Positions 10,665 through 31,353 of a stretch of DNA of 64,000 nt are shown in pieces. Location of the stretch: positions 20,921,580 to 20,985,579 of the forward strand of contig CM052355.1 in NCBI GenBank assembly GCA_028551475.1, given 5' to 3'. Position 1 is the stretch's first letter, and each line of letters starts with the position of its first letter. Both the position numbers and the translations under genes were made by a program. The notes beneath the pieces were generated by a model. That model ran no database searches, was not told the DNA's origin, and saw nothing but the letters and a program-made list of their open reading frames with translations. This stretch comes from Casuarina equisetifolia. Lineage: Eukaryota > Streptophyta > Magnoliopsida > Fagales > Casuarinaceae.

Positions 10665-13600
10665 CTTTCTCTCAAGGTGGTGGCTTGTAGATGTCCAAGA
10701 CACTAAGCTTGCTTAATACATGCACATGTTTTTGCTAATAAAAAGGCTTAGTAAAAATATTTGCAAGTTGTTATGTAGTCTTTGTCCTCTTTGTCTTGAT
10801 TATTCCTTTTTCAATCTTGTCTCTTGTGAAGTAACAATTAACCTTTATGTGCTTCATCTTCTCGTGAAGTATCAATTCTTTGCTATATCATTATCACAAA
10901 ATAAGGTGGTTGGCTTAGTAATCTATAGTTTGAGATCTCAAAGTAATCCTTGTAGCTAAATTATCTTGCAAATTGGTTTTGACCATTGTTAGATACTATG
11001 CTTTTATAGATGATAATGAGACAATTGATTGTTTCTTTGTTGTCTATGATAGCATGAAATTTCTTAACTTAATACCAAAACATGAAATACATCACCTTGT
11101 CATCAAACATGTAACATAATTTGTATCATAGTAAGTTATCATCTCTAAACTACAATCTCTAGCTAGTAGTATATCCAATCCTAGGCATCCTTTAAAGTAT
11201 TTAACCTTTTTCATGTTTTGAGTGAATTGATTAAGAATTTTGATAGCATAACCTATATCAAGTCTCGTCATTGTAAGATAAATAAGTTTGCTAACAAGTC
11301 ACTTGTAGTTAAATGGGTTCTTAAAAGGTGGCATCCCTACATTAATCTTGATAGTGGTCAACTTGGAATTTTGCTTAATCAAAATCATTGTTGGTTTGTA
11401 CCTTGAGAGTCTTGCTTATGAGATGATCTCTAGAACAAACTTACATTGGTTAAGACAAATGTCCCTTTCTAAGCATGCTATTTCAATGCTAAGGAAGCAC
11501 TTGAATGGACCTAAGTTCTTAATTTGAAAGTAGGGTGCAAATACTTCTTAAAATTTGTTATAGCCATTCCATCATTCCTCATAATCAAAATATCATCAGC
11601 ATATATCAATAAATAAATAAAAGATGTATCTCATATCCATGTAAATAGGGAACAATGATGGTATAGTCACTAAAAGCAAATAGTTATGAATACTTTTGTA
11701 AACTTCACATACCATTGTTGAGATGTCTATTTTATATCATATAAGGATTTATGAAGACAATATACTTGAGACTCCCATTGGCTACTTAATCCTTGTTAAA
11801 GGTCCATGTACATTTCCTTATCTAAGTTACCATGAAGGAAGACATTATGATGTTTATTTAATGTAGAGGCCAAGCTTAGGAAGCAACAATGGCAATAAAG
11901 GAATGAATAATAACATATTTGGCTATGGGAGAGAAGGTTCAAGATAGTCAAAACCTTCATTCTAAGTGTAACCCTTAGCCATTAGTTAAGGTTTGTAGTA
12001 TTTGACTAAGCCATTGACATGGTATTTGATCTTGTAGAATCATTTATAGTCAATGGGTTTGCAGTGAGTTGAATGAGGAGCCAACTCCCCTATATGATGT
12101 CCATGAGAGCCTAAAGTTTTGCATCCATAACCTATTGCCAATGACAGTCCTCAACAGCCTTAAAATAAGAAAAGGGTTCTTGTCCTTTAGATATACAATT
12201 GATGCAATAAAGACACTTTAGAGAGAGTCTTGCAAAGTTAGCATATAGGGAGATAAGGTAATGGATACCTAAGAAATCCAAACTAGAATAGATATAGTCT
12301 TTGGTCCATGTAAGTGGCCAAGTGGCACGACCAGAGAAATGAGGATGTATAGACAAAATTGTTTATGAGACAATGGTTAAGGAATCATCAACCAAAGGAT
12401 TAGTGGTCAGAATTGGGGAGGAAGCTAAAGAATAAGGAGACTAAGAAGGTTTTGAATAAACATCTAGGTTACCCAAAGGAGATCCAAGTGAAGTTTTCAT
12501 AGGCTTAGGACAAGGAGTAGCCTCTATGGGTGAAGGCATAGCAATATTAAAAGGAAAATTAGGTGCCATGTGGGGAGAAGCCACCAATGTAGGAGCAGCA
12601 AAAGGCTTAATAACCAATAGGGGTATCTATGGTGGAGGTTCATAATTGGCAAGAAATTGGTAGGTGGTAACAAAAGGATTTTGTGGTGTTCTTAGGATCA
12701 ATTGAGTCATAAAAAGAGACATTTTCGTAAAAGACAACATTCATACTAACAGAGAAATGTCCTATGGTGGGATCCAAGACACGATAACCTTTTTGTAAAG
12801 TCAAATGGCCCATAAAGACACATCGAAAGGTGCAAGGATCCAATTTGTCTTAAGGACCCACAGTGGTGACATAGCAAAGACAATCAAATACCCTTAAATA
12901 CTAAAGGTTAGGAGGCTTATCAAGTAATAACTCAAAAGAAGTGCAACATTCAAGGATGTCAATGTGCATCTAATTGATTAAATAGGCAATAATGACTACA
13001 AAGTCACCCCAAAAACTTTTAGAAATGAAGGCTTAATATTTAAAAGTATGTGCAATCTCTAATAGGTGATGGTGCTTGTAGTTGACAATCCTATTGTGTT
13101 AGGAAATATAATGATAGAAACTCTCATATAATATTCCATGGGAAGAAAGAAAAGATGAACATTCACAATTAAAAAAATTGTGAGCATTATCCATTTGGCT
13201 ACATTGAATGATGGTATGAAATTGAGTGTAAATCTTTTAGGTGAACTACATAATGATGGATAAGATGTGGGTTTTCAATGACATAAAAAAAATCTAAGTA
13301 GCACATGAAAAATCATCAACGATGGTGAGAAAAAAATCAAAACCCATCACTATGGGGCATATGGTAAGGTCCCTAAACATCCATGTGTAGTAATGAAGAA
13401 GTGAATAGGGCATATGATTGACTCATAGGAAAAGAGGCATGTGATTGTTTAGCTAAAAGGTAAATTGGACATTTGGGATGAGGAAAGGAAACAGTTTTCT
13501 AATGTAATAAATGGTATTTTTGAATGATGTAATAAATGGTATTTTTGTTCTATTCATGGATCACCTTCTTCACCCATGTCCAATCATTTAGCTAATAGTG

Positions 13601-13984
13601 ATGTCACAGTAGTTATTAAGACTAGCTCTATCCAACTTAGTACCTCTTTCACACTTCACAAGTCCTTTTTTGGATACATTGAATGATATAATAAATGGTA
13701 TTTTTCTTCTATTCATGGATCACCTTCTCACCCATGAATGATTGATTGGATGTGTGAGAACATGCTTTGATGTGGTAAAGGTTAAAAAAATTTATGATAT
13801 AAGAAACAAGTTTTCTCTTTTTTCTTTTATAGAAAAAAAATAGTAATTTCTACACCAAAGCTTTCAAACATTGTTTTCAAGTACGGGAAATCCTTACAAC
13901 ATGTTAAAAAAGAAAAAAAAAATTCCAATGGGACAATTAAAAAAAAAAAGTAGAAGCGAAGTGCCAAGCCTAAAAAGAACCTAA

Positions 13985-13997
13985 GCTCTCAATACCA
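13985..13997 (-). other. tRNA-Met primer-binding site of copia element
   Basis: The complement reads TGGTATTGAGAGC, two changes from the usual copia site TGGTATCAGAGC, and lies directly inside the 5' LTR. It fixes the minus-strand orientation. Confidence 0.75.
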
Positions 13998-13998
13998 T

Positions 13999-14163
13999 TG
14001 GTCTATTTATAACAATGATGTGCATTGGTAAAAAAAAGAAAAAAAAAGGATTTCATATAAACCTATTTCTCAAAGGATAAGGTTTTCTTATAAACCTACC
14101 TCCCAAAGTATAAAGATTCCTGCTATATATGAAAATAATCATAATAACACCATATCTCCAACA
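13999..14163 (-). repeat. 5' LTR of the 10.5-14.2 kb copia element
   Basis: About 165 bp. The complement starts TGTTGGAGATATGG and ends TATAAATAGACCA, keeping the TG..CA termini. It aligns with 10489-10664 with scattered substitutions and small gaps, which suggests considerable age. Confidence 0.8.
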
Positions 14164-15073
14164 AAAAACTTTGAATGATAATGGACATGGTAGGTATTAG
14201 AAAAAAAATAATTTATGCATTCTACCATGTCAACATGCCACATCAACACATAACTCATTGCCACGTGTTTGCAACTCTGAGCCACATAAACAAGAGAGTC
14301 ACATCAGCCCTAGCGATCGCGTTCTACCATTGTTGCCTTTGAAACTTGTCGCACGATGCGTTCGAAATCCCACCTGCTAGAAATGAATCTCCAAGCAAGA
14401 AAGGCAAGAACATGATGAGGAAAATTAGATAAATATCAATGTCGATCAAGAAAGAAAAGCAATGCACCAAATCATCAACATCCCTTTTAATCGATGATTT
14501 AGTCATCAATTTCCTTCTTTGTCTCGACGATCATTTCCTCCTAAAATTCGTCCCCATTTTGTAATCGTTCATGAAATTAATTCTTTTATTTGTAATTTAT
14601 AGCCTTTAGCTTATAATATAAGCTTGATTTGTACAATTTCTTCATCGAATACATTCACAATTTTTCACTTTTAATATTTGGGTTCAAAGGTGTTCTTGAA
14701 GGTTATTCGAAGAAATCAACACCGATTTCTTCATGAATTTGACGTTCTATTCAGTTTATTTGTAAGTCTATGGTGCGAAATGGTGATATTGTTGATGCTA
14801 TTACGACACCTATTGTCAAACCATCATCCATTATTCCAATTCAAGGAGTACAACAAAAGGTTAATGGAGATTGAGATTAAGGTTTTTTTGGAAGTTGAAA
14901 AGTTTATATGTCAAAAAATCCTATTGAAAAACTAACTTACAAGTTGAGGGGATAAACTTAATTTTAGAATTACCTAGTGGTTTTATCTCTATGGTGTGGG
15001 ACTATATTCCTCAATATCCTTTGCACACCTAGAGGGTTAAGGTTGAACAAGATTTGAGATAAATATTATCTTG
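14164..15073. other. Repeat-derived spacer
   Basis: No gene recognised. A frame at 14678-14935 has no known motif. Because a copia-type primer-binding site follows immediately, this may be the 5' interior (gag side) of an older minus-strand element whose coding sense is lost. Confidence 0.35.
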
Positions 15074-15086
15074 TGCTTTGATACCA
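15074..15086 (-). other. Stranded retrotransposon primer-binding site
   Basis: The complement reads TGGTATCAAAGCA, one change from the tRNA-Met-type site used by copia elements. To its right, in the position of a 5' LTR end, is the complement ATTTAACATTTTATA. A second site of the same form with a similar preceding TTTAACA lies at 20664-20676. LTR limits could not be drawn. Confidence 0.5.
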
Positions 15087-18000
15087 TATAAAATGTTAAA
15101 TCATATCCAAAAACTAGCTTAGGTTTAGAAAATATGTTCTTAATGCACAAGAAATCTACCTTTTCCTTTTGTTTTTCCAATTTGATCTTTTGTCTCACTT
15201 TTCTTACACATATAGAGTGTTGAATCTCATATTTTATAGTTGGAATCTTTACTAGTTCATTATTAAACTAATAGATTGGGTGACACTTAATTAGCCTAGA
15301 TTATTCAATTTAAGTTTAAACTTGGCTTTTTTTATTCATATTTAGCACTGAAAAACTTCTTTTAGTTGATTTAAGCTTGATTTCGGCTTTGGCTTACATG
15401 AAACTTTGTCAAGCCGAAGTATTGGATGTTTGAACTTGATTGGGTAAAGCTACTTAGTATCTCAATCTTATTTGCTCGATTGTTGCTAAAATCAACCATG
15501 AATTCTCAATGACGACCTTTTTGTTCTTTGGGCCAAATCTTTTCACTGTATTAGGCTTTGGCCCTATATTATGGCCAATTTTTAACTCTGTGATCAATAT
15601 AATTTCTAACGCTGTAAAAACTCAAATCGTGGGAAAAGCTTGTATCATGATCAAAACCTATTGATTGGTGTTACTGATGTACCATGTGGCAGAGTAATAA
15701 CTAGCGGGCAACTTGTTACCTCAATAATGACCCAAGTTGATGAACCTCATCGAGGCATATTCTTGAAAGCTATCGACACTATCAGTAACGAAAGATCCTC
15801 GATGTCCTAAGTACATGCTTGTTATTGATTCTAATAGACTTTGCTGGTCTTCTATCACCCTCTTTAAAAGGTATTTTTCATCGAGCACTTTTGAATACGA
15901 CTTGATATGTACTAAGTGGCAGATGGGGCGATTAGCTGCGATCCCCTACAAGGTAACTTGGTTAAGTCACTAACTAAAAAAGCACGGAGAAAAATTCTTT
16001 TGTTCTAAAGCCAAATCACTACTTGATTTTAGTAGTAGGATCATGGAGATCCAAATTTACAAAGACTGCAAATGGGATGACAATTTGAGAAAAAGATATG
16101 TATATTATCCAAATGAATGGGAAACTGTAGAGTAACTTGAGTAAGAACCCTACTATCCATAATTTTCCTTTATCGTCTTCTCTTTTAATAAATTGATCTA
16201 TTGTAGTTAGACATTATTGATTAGAAATGTGATGGATCTCAATTACTATTTGTTAATGTGTATATATATGTATAGAATCTTGAGGATGATAAAGGAAGAG
16301 GTTTCAAAATCAAAAGACTTGTTACTATTTTTGTAAACTAAGTTTTTACAGCTAGACACAATCAATTGGGACTTGGGAAGTACAGATGTCCATAGGTCTA
16401 TATATTGCCCTTTATAAATGTTTAGGTACTTTGAATTTATTGTTGCTTTTATGGTTATATAGCTAGGCTGTTTTAAATAATTAGACTTTTGTAAAGGTTA
16501 GATTTATATCTTACTCATTGTATAGCTACAATGTATTCTTATTATGTACTGTGCTTTGAATAAAATGTGTTAGGGTAGTATCCATATTTAATTAAAAAAA
16601 CTCAAATCAAGATTATACTTTAAGAGAAAAGGCTATTCGAAGTATACATATGTCTTATTGGATTATAAGATGATTTTTACTCCACTAAGCCGACGTTGAT
16701 AAATACTATACATAAATGTCACACACTTTTAGAATAAAAAAAAATTGTGTAAAAATATTCTACACCTAGAATGACATTTCTGAAAAACATTCTACACCTA
16801 GTATACATTCTAGCGTTCTTCTTTAAAGAAATAGAGGGCTTATTTAGTTCTAGTTTGCTGATTAGTTTTTATTATCAAACCCAATGCTAAAAAGGATTTT
16901 TCTCCCGATAGGTCAAAGTCACACCTGGTGTTCTGGATCAAAAGATAAAGTATCCCTTGAACCCCGGGCACTTTATATTTAATGTTTCATTATGAAGAGA
17001 ATAATGCAAAGAAAACCATTCTATGTGTAATAGGTTTTCTTATAACTGAATGGCAATTGACTTGACTTGTCATAGATAAAGAGCTAACAAAATCTTCATC
17101 CCTGATTAATTATCCAGATCTTAAAGCTTGAACCTAATGCCTCGCTATTAAATTCATGGCTTTCTAAAACTCTTGGTTTTCACACGCAATTGGACTGGCT
17201 AATTCCTACAACGCAATAAATTGCCAGAAATTTCAACATTAATATGGAGCATGTAAGCCTAAGAATAGGCCAGTAGTCACATCGACCTAAAAATGCCATT
17301 ATAATGTAGGCTTCTCCGGGGGGACACTGTTTCACGTAATGTCATTTGCACTCCACGTGGACACCACAAGGCAAATCTTATGTGCATGCCATGCCCTTTG
17401 TACAACCTGCAAACATGTCCATATGGTCATCATGAGAATGGTACAGCTCACGTTGGATCCCATGTGGCAGCTTTAATTCCCACACAGAAATCCCGTACAT
17501 GTTTGCCCAGTACCCAATCACTGACATATTTCTAAAAGGGGAAGCCACTGATTCCCCATTTACACAGCGAAGTCTTCCAAGCGCAAATATTTTTAGGCCA
17601 CACAAGTACCTACCTGGAGTTGATGCATTCCCATTAAAGGACCTGTTTTGGGTCGAAGATGCCCTATACCTATTGTTGGGATGACTCATGAAAAGATTAT
17701 ATTAAAGGACCTTTTTTTTTTTTCTTTCCTTTTTTCTTTAAAGCATCTTTTAGAGCATCTTTCTTCCTCTCATTTTTTTTTTCTTTTCTTTTAAGTAGTG
17801 CTCGCATTCCCAATAAAGGAAGGAGGCCCATTTCTATTGTTATTTATTTTTCAAAACACATGTATTCAAGTTTATATACTCACATGTTAAATATGAAATC
17901 AAGAGTTTTCAAATACTATTTATTTTTAATTGAGTCAAATATTTGTCAATTTATTGCTAAATTGACTTATAAAAAGATTATATTTTCTTTCTTTTTTTTA

Positions 18001-20663
18001 AAGTATCTTTCTTTCTTTCTTTCTTTCCTTTTTTTCTTAAATAGTGCTTTGGTCATTGACATATGAAAGTACCAACAAAAAAATAAAAAATAACGCAGTT
18101 AAACCTATTCTTTCTTCTTCAAACTTGTCGTAGTTCTCTTCATATTTGCACGCTTTCTCATCAATTCTTGAGGCCATCACATGTTTCGTTGATAAGACTC
18201 AGCATCCAGTCTCCAATCCAAAGTCAACTTAGCGGTTCTGCATACATAGACAAGCTTTAGAAGTGGCAGAAAACCGTTAAGCAGTTTGAGTAAGATAATC
18301 TTCGTTTGACATTTTAGTATACAAATCCATGAGCAATAACGATGGACCCATTCTTTTGGCCTTTCACCGGCAAAACAACAAAGTAAGTTTCAATACATTT
18401 ATTGATTGCCCTCATCTGATAGTCTGAGTACGGATTGGGGGTTGTAGTGAAAGCGAAGTCTATGTCTTGCAATTTGAGCACTTAACTTTAAATCCTAAGG
18501 TTATTGGCATACGTATAACATGGAGACGAAAAGTGCAGCTACTTCAGTGCCATGGTAAGGGGGAACTGAGTTGGGTTAAGATGAGCTTTTATGTGGTTTA
18601 CTCTATTGAAAATACACCCATAGATTTAGATATCCAGTTCGTTGAAGTTTTATTCCCATTAGGTCGGTTTTATTGTATATTCTCCAATACAATATGGGTA
18701 AAGAAGTTTACATACTATCAAGGTGGAATAAATTTTTTATAAATTTTCTCTCCAAATCTTCTTGTATTTTCCATTTCTTAAGTGACATTAAAGCAGATTT
18801 GAAGTCATATAAACTCCAGTTTCAAAAGTACCATATTTCTTCATCAAATAAGTTCTCTTTAAAATCCACTAATCAAAAAGTCCACCTTTTAACCAAAATT
18901 GTTGGTATTCTTTTCGAATCAATCATAGAAACATCAAATACTTCATTTGAGTCTCAACAATTCGAAAATTCCCATAATTTTTATTCCATTATTCACATCA
19001 AAATAGGACTATTATAACTGTCTCTCAAACAACAATTTTATCAACCATTTTTTTTCCTCAAAATGCTCCCTGAATAACCCTGCAAAATATTATTACCATT
19101 ATTATGTCTATCCAGTGTGTGCATGTTTGCTATGCGTGTGGAGGATTCACATCATGCATTACTCGTGTGTGGGATGCCTTCACATCCTCGACCAGATATG
19201 CATGACCGCGATTCAACCCACATGCGACCTAGATTCTCCTCCATCGTATTTTGCCATTGCTCATCAAGCTCTTCCACCATGGACCAAACTTGAATGGGCC
19301 GATTCTACAATACTCAAATATCATTTTCATTAATCTACTATCAGTGATTAGGTTTCTACCATCACCCAAGTGTTTGTAGACCCAACTTGAATTTGTTAGA
19401 AAATGTGGCCTTAAACAAGGCTCTTTTATAGGATCTAAATATTAATCATGGAGAAAAAATGGGTTTCTATAAACAATACAAAACAAGTTGAAAACATACT
19501 ATAGTTTCTCTATATTTGAGATATAAGTTAAACTAAGTCTTTCACTCTATTCTATCTTAATACTGGCTCAATAAAGCAACCGAAAAACTATTGTAAAACC
19601 AAAGGAAGAAGATGACAAATGGTGACTACATGAAAGCTCTTTATCTCTACCTATGTGAACATTAGTAGTTATTTTTATCTGTGTGCGTCGTGTCTTTTGT
19701 GGGTAAGTGTGTTTAGTGTTTTACAAGAGAGAGGGGCATAGTGGGTGACATGGTAAAAATGCCCTAAAGGGCATTTTTGGGCATTTTTCCCATAGCTAAA
19801 TGCAATAAAAGTAATCAACATTGTTGTTTCCAAGTTTCTTCCGGCAATAAGGTATAATGTATACAAATGAAAAGCTAGAGGAGGGACTTAACTAATCAGT
19901 AAAGTCTATACAAACAACCCCACTCATAAAAGTTTATGAGATGGACAAAAGGCTTACACTAGTTAGTACCATATGTGCAATAAGAAAAATACATGTAAAA
20001 CATGTGTACAATTAAAACAAACCAATAGAATCACATTGCCTTACCATGATATGAAATATTAGTTTATGCACCATTGATATAAGCCTACATTACATAGACT
20101 TTTATAATGAGCCAACAAAATTTACTAGTCAAGCATTGCCATTATTCACCATGCTTCCACTAGGTTAGAACTACAATCCTTCATAAATCATAAGAGGACC
20201 TCTTTTGCTGACAAATGCAATAAATTCGAACAAGTCATTTTATCTCTTCTTGATCATTTGTCTTAATTTGTAACTTCATCATTTGGTGTCTTTATTGTTC
20301 TTTTACAACTTCAATAAGATGATTCACACTACTATCACAAAAAAAAAAAAAAAATGATAGGTTTGATATTCAATCTAACAACTTCAAAAAATTCCAATAA
20401 TCTCCAAACATGTCATACTCTTCAACAAAACTTTTAATCTAGCCCACAAATGCTTATATCTGGATAGAGAAACTTGAATTTGCACTTTGTAGAGATTCAC
20501 CAATCCAACAACATATTTTGGTTGACTTATATCAATATCATCCAAAATTGAATTGGATATAGGGTAAAAGAAAATCTCATCTCAAAAGCATCAATATGTT
20601 TTTTCATTTGCATTCATATTGATATGTAACTTCATCTTGTTATCATTTTGGTCTTGAACTTTT
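15087..20663. other. AT-rich, repeat-derived region without recognised genes
   Basis: Probably begins with an LTR relic (from 15087). It contains pyrimidine-rich tracts at about 17709-17800 and a (CTTT)n microsatellite at about 18006-18036. A small perfect hairpin with 10-bp arms and a TAAA loop lies at 19755-19778. Overlapping open frames on both strands at 17378-17689 encode nothing I recognise. No spliced plant gene could be assembled here. Confidence 0.45.
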
Positions 20664-20676
20664 TGCTTTGATACCA
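20664..20676 (-). other. Second stranded retrotransposon primer-binding site
   Basis: The complement reads TGGTATCAAAGCA and follows TTTAACAT, as in the relic at 15074-15086. The interior to its left (about 19.9-20.66 kb) shows no intact gag motif. Confidence 0.5.
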
Positions 20677-28293
<7,617 letters not shown>

Positions 28294-28369
28294 TTGTGGA
28301 CCGGTTATATATTGACCATTCCTCAACAACTCTCCACATTTCAGTTCAACATGATGGCTAAATGATTGT

Positions 28370-29532
28370 GGCAATGGCTGTGCTCTAAAATTTTCTGAAG
28401 TTCGTACCTTTATTTGATAGCATTGACTGGTAGTCTCATCCTAAAAGTACTATCATGACTGAGTTTTTAGTTGCTTAGATGCGGTTTCTCAACTTATGCT
28501 GATATCTGAAGCTAATCTTTTGACAAGTTTTGTCTGTTGTTGGTCCACTGGAATTTCTATTGTTGAATTATGAGTGACACTAGGATTCTTGTTCGAACCA
28601 GGTTTCAGCTGTGTGAGTTCTTGCTGTCGTGTAAGATCTCTACGGACACAATAGTTTGACATTGCCATTTTGGAACTAGCAAAAAACTTTCTGATGTAAA
28701 CTAATTTGGCTGCGTTGTAATACTTTTAGGTGAAGTTAAGATTACAAAAGAGGTGATATTTGTAGCATGTATCAAGTCCTTAAACGGCAACCACATTGTT
28801 ATGAATCTACGATCGTCCATCTTGTATTCTGGCATTTGTTAATCAAGTTCTTTCCACTTTAGGGTTTGGTAGGCTGTAGTTTAGCTTTGATGGATATGGC
28901 TAGCATGGGAACTTGGAATTTCTATGTAGAGGCTCATTAATGGGGAGGCTAGGTTATGTCCTACGATTGAAAGGCTAATAGTGCCTATCTACAACATTAT
29001 GGGGGAATAAAGATTCTTTTTAGCGGGAGCCATCAATACCTTTCTAATGATCATGTCTTGCTTATGAGTGGTGCTCCATCTAGGATCTCAAACATGCCAT
29101 TCGAAGTAGTCAGCTCTCCTGTTGTTTTTCCTTTTCCTTAGGAAAAGTGTGCTCTTGTTCCTACACATCCTTTAAAGGTTGGTGAACCTTGCACCAAGTT
29201 TCCTTTCCATTGGACCATTATCACGAGGTCTCCACAAAGGCCAAGACAAGCCTTTCTCTTTGTGTACCCGATGATTCTTCCATTGGTTAGGCGTGAATCT
29301 CTGCCTCCCATGTTTGGCCCTAGCTTTCCTCCGACCATGTCAATGATTTCTCTCTTGAATGAGCAAGGCGTGACATCCTCCCCTACCTTGTTGATGCGAT
29401 GCCCTTATAACACTCTCTCAATAGGAATTCTCTAAAGGAGAGTGTCTTTGCTCTCCTCCATACTCCCTTTTATTCCAAAAAAAAAGAAAAAATAGTTGGA
29501 TTCCTATCTTGCACCATTCCCCTTATGAGGTT
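28370..29532. other. CFIS2 downstream region
   Basis: Holds the CFIS2 3' UTR and then spacer up to the copia insertion. The minus-strand frame at 29138-29338 has no family motif. Nothing else could be supported. Confidence 0.45.
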
Positions 29533-29537
29533 CCCTT
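29533..29537. repeat. Target-site duplication, left copy
   Basis: CCCTT directly abuts the left end of the copia element; the identical CCCTT lies at 35536-35540 beyond its right end. Five bases is the normal copia duplication length. Confidence 0.85.
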
Positions 29538-30526
29538 ACTAGAATTTGCAAATACTCAAGCACATATAAGAAGGCTTAGTAGTATTATAGCAAAATGCCC
29601 TAAAAAATAATACAAAGTTTCCTAGGCACATAGTGGTCTTTAAATAGCTAGTTTTCCTTCTAATAAAATATAAGTTCTTAATACATAGATAAAATGGTCG
29701 GTTAGTAAGAATCCTCTTCTTCCTCCTTATAACCATCCATTATTGACTTCTTTACATCAAGGCTAGTATTGCCCTTCCTTATCTTGTTTATAGGATGAAA
29801 GGCCAATAGTGCACTTAGTCTTTGGATTGAGCTTTTTGGATGACTTTCTTGCATGATAATATTTGAAATATAAGTTCGTAATACATAGATAGAATGGTTA
29901 GTTAGTAAGTATCCTTTTCTTCTTATTTATAATCGTCCATTATGGACTTCTTTACGTCAAGGCCGGTATTGCCCTTCCTATCTTGTTCCTAGGATGAAAG
30001 GCTAGTGGTGCACTTAGTCTTTGGATTGAGCTTTTGGATGACTCTCTTGCATGATAATCTTTGAAATATAAGTTCTTAATATATAGATAGAATGGTTAGT
30101 TATTAAGTATCCTTTTCTTCTTCCTTATAACCATTCATTATTGTCTTCTTTACGTCTAGGCTGGTATTGCCATTTCTTATCTTGTTCCTAGGATAAAAGG
30201 CCAATGGTGCACTTAGTCTTTGGATTGAGCTTTCAGATGACTCTCTTATATGATAATCTTTGAATGCTGAGTTGTTGCTGATTTGGAATCCACCCTGTCT
30301 AATAAGCTTTGGTTAATAGACTTGACGATAGGAGGCTCTAGGTGCATACAACATTTAGGACTTCTCAATTGGTTCTTTCAACGTCAATTTTGGTGCAATA
30401 TTCTACATGGATATAACTGGATCAGGGAGAGAGCTTAAGAGTGCGGTTAAAGCTTTTTTGCCTATTTCTTTTACCTCTTGGTTGCTCCTCTCAAATTGCT
30501 CAAGTGTTGAGCCAACTACTCCAACA
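29538..30526 (-). repeat. 3' LTR containing a tandem triplication
   Basis: 989 bp, against 592 bp for the partner LTR. The difference is explained by three tandem copies of a unit of about 200 bp (about 29657-29867, 29868-30063 and 30064-30263), each starting AAATATAAGTT and ending near GATAATCTTTG. The 5' LTR has one copy. The complement begins TGTTGGAGTAGTTGGC at 30526. Confidence 0.92.
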
Positions 30527-31353
30527 CTCTCCCACAAGATTGAAGGGATAACACTAATCTTGTTTCTCAATTCCTCAAATTTGTCTATGGGTAGTAGCTT
30601 AATTAGGACGTCAACTAATTGTTTCCTTGATGGCATATAGGTTGTGACAATGGTCCATTGTGTAACCTTTTCTTTCACAAAATGTATGTTGATCTCTATA
30701 TGTTTGGACTTGTTAAGTTAAATAGGATTAACTAACATATAAAGAGCAAATAAGTTATCACAAAACATATGAATTGGATGATATTGGCTTACCCCAAGTG
30801 CCTTTAGTAAGTCCATTTGGCAAACAACTTTAGATGTATCTTCAACCATTGTCCTATGTTCCACTTCAGTAGAAGAATGTGACATAAAATCTTGCTTCCG
30901 AGAAGACCATGAAATCAGATTAGCTTTCATGAACATGAAGAATCTTGTGGTGGATTTTCTAGTTTGATGGTAACCTCCATAATCGGTATCTATAAATCCA
31001 TATATTGTTGTAGAGCTTTAATTATAAAATTGAAGTCCATAGTTTGTAGTTCCTTGAAGATATTGTAAGATTCGTTTGAGTTTATAGAAATCTTTAATGC
31101 ATGGTGCACTCATATGTTGACGTAGACGGTGAATCATTTCACTGATGTCTAGTCTTATTTGAGAAAGATAATGCAATGAACCTAGAATGCCTCTGAAAAT
31201 GGTTGGCCGTGGAAGTAAATAATCTCCATTTGCTATAGTTTCATCTTTCATAACCATTGGAGTAGAAATAGGCCTGCTGCATACCATTTTTGCTCTTCGT
31301 AGCACATCTAAAGCATATTAATATTAAGAAATGAACAATTTAGCTTCATTAAA

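Larger units (their letters stand above)
10489..14163 (-). mobile_element. Degenerate Ty1/copia retrotransposon with short LTRs
   Basis: Two similar flanking repeats (10489-10664 and 13999-14163) enclose a minus-strand copia body. A tRNA-Met-type primer-binding site lies just inside the right LTR, and a purine-rich stretch (complement of about 10665-10680) just inside the left one. In minus-strand order the pieces are: the post-integrase region CVFMGHLTLQKGYRV (12640-12843), FKAVEDCHWQ at about 12132, reverse transcriptase LIYADDILI (YADD codons at 11592-11603), RNase H FCDNDIAKN and HIKVNCYFTRDKI near 10790-10890, and the C-terminus ending just before the polypurine tract. Frames are broken throughout. 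The 3.3-kb interior is shorter than a normal copia, and gag was not found. Flanking 5-bp sequences do not match, so no target duplication is visible. Confidence 0.85.

Noticed and set aside
17378..17689. Overlapping 100-codon minus-strand and 61-codon plus-strand frames
   Set aside because: No motif, no splice structure and no family resemblance on either strand.
19755..19778. Perfect small hairpin with 10-bp arms as a terminator or cruciform
   Set aside because: Plant nuclear genes do not end at such hairpins and no gene is adjacent; short palindromes are expected by chance in AT-rich DNA.
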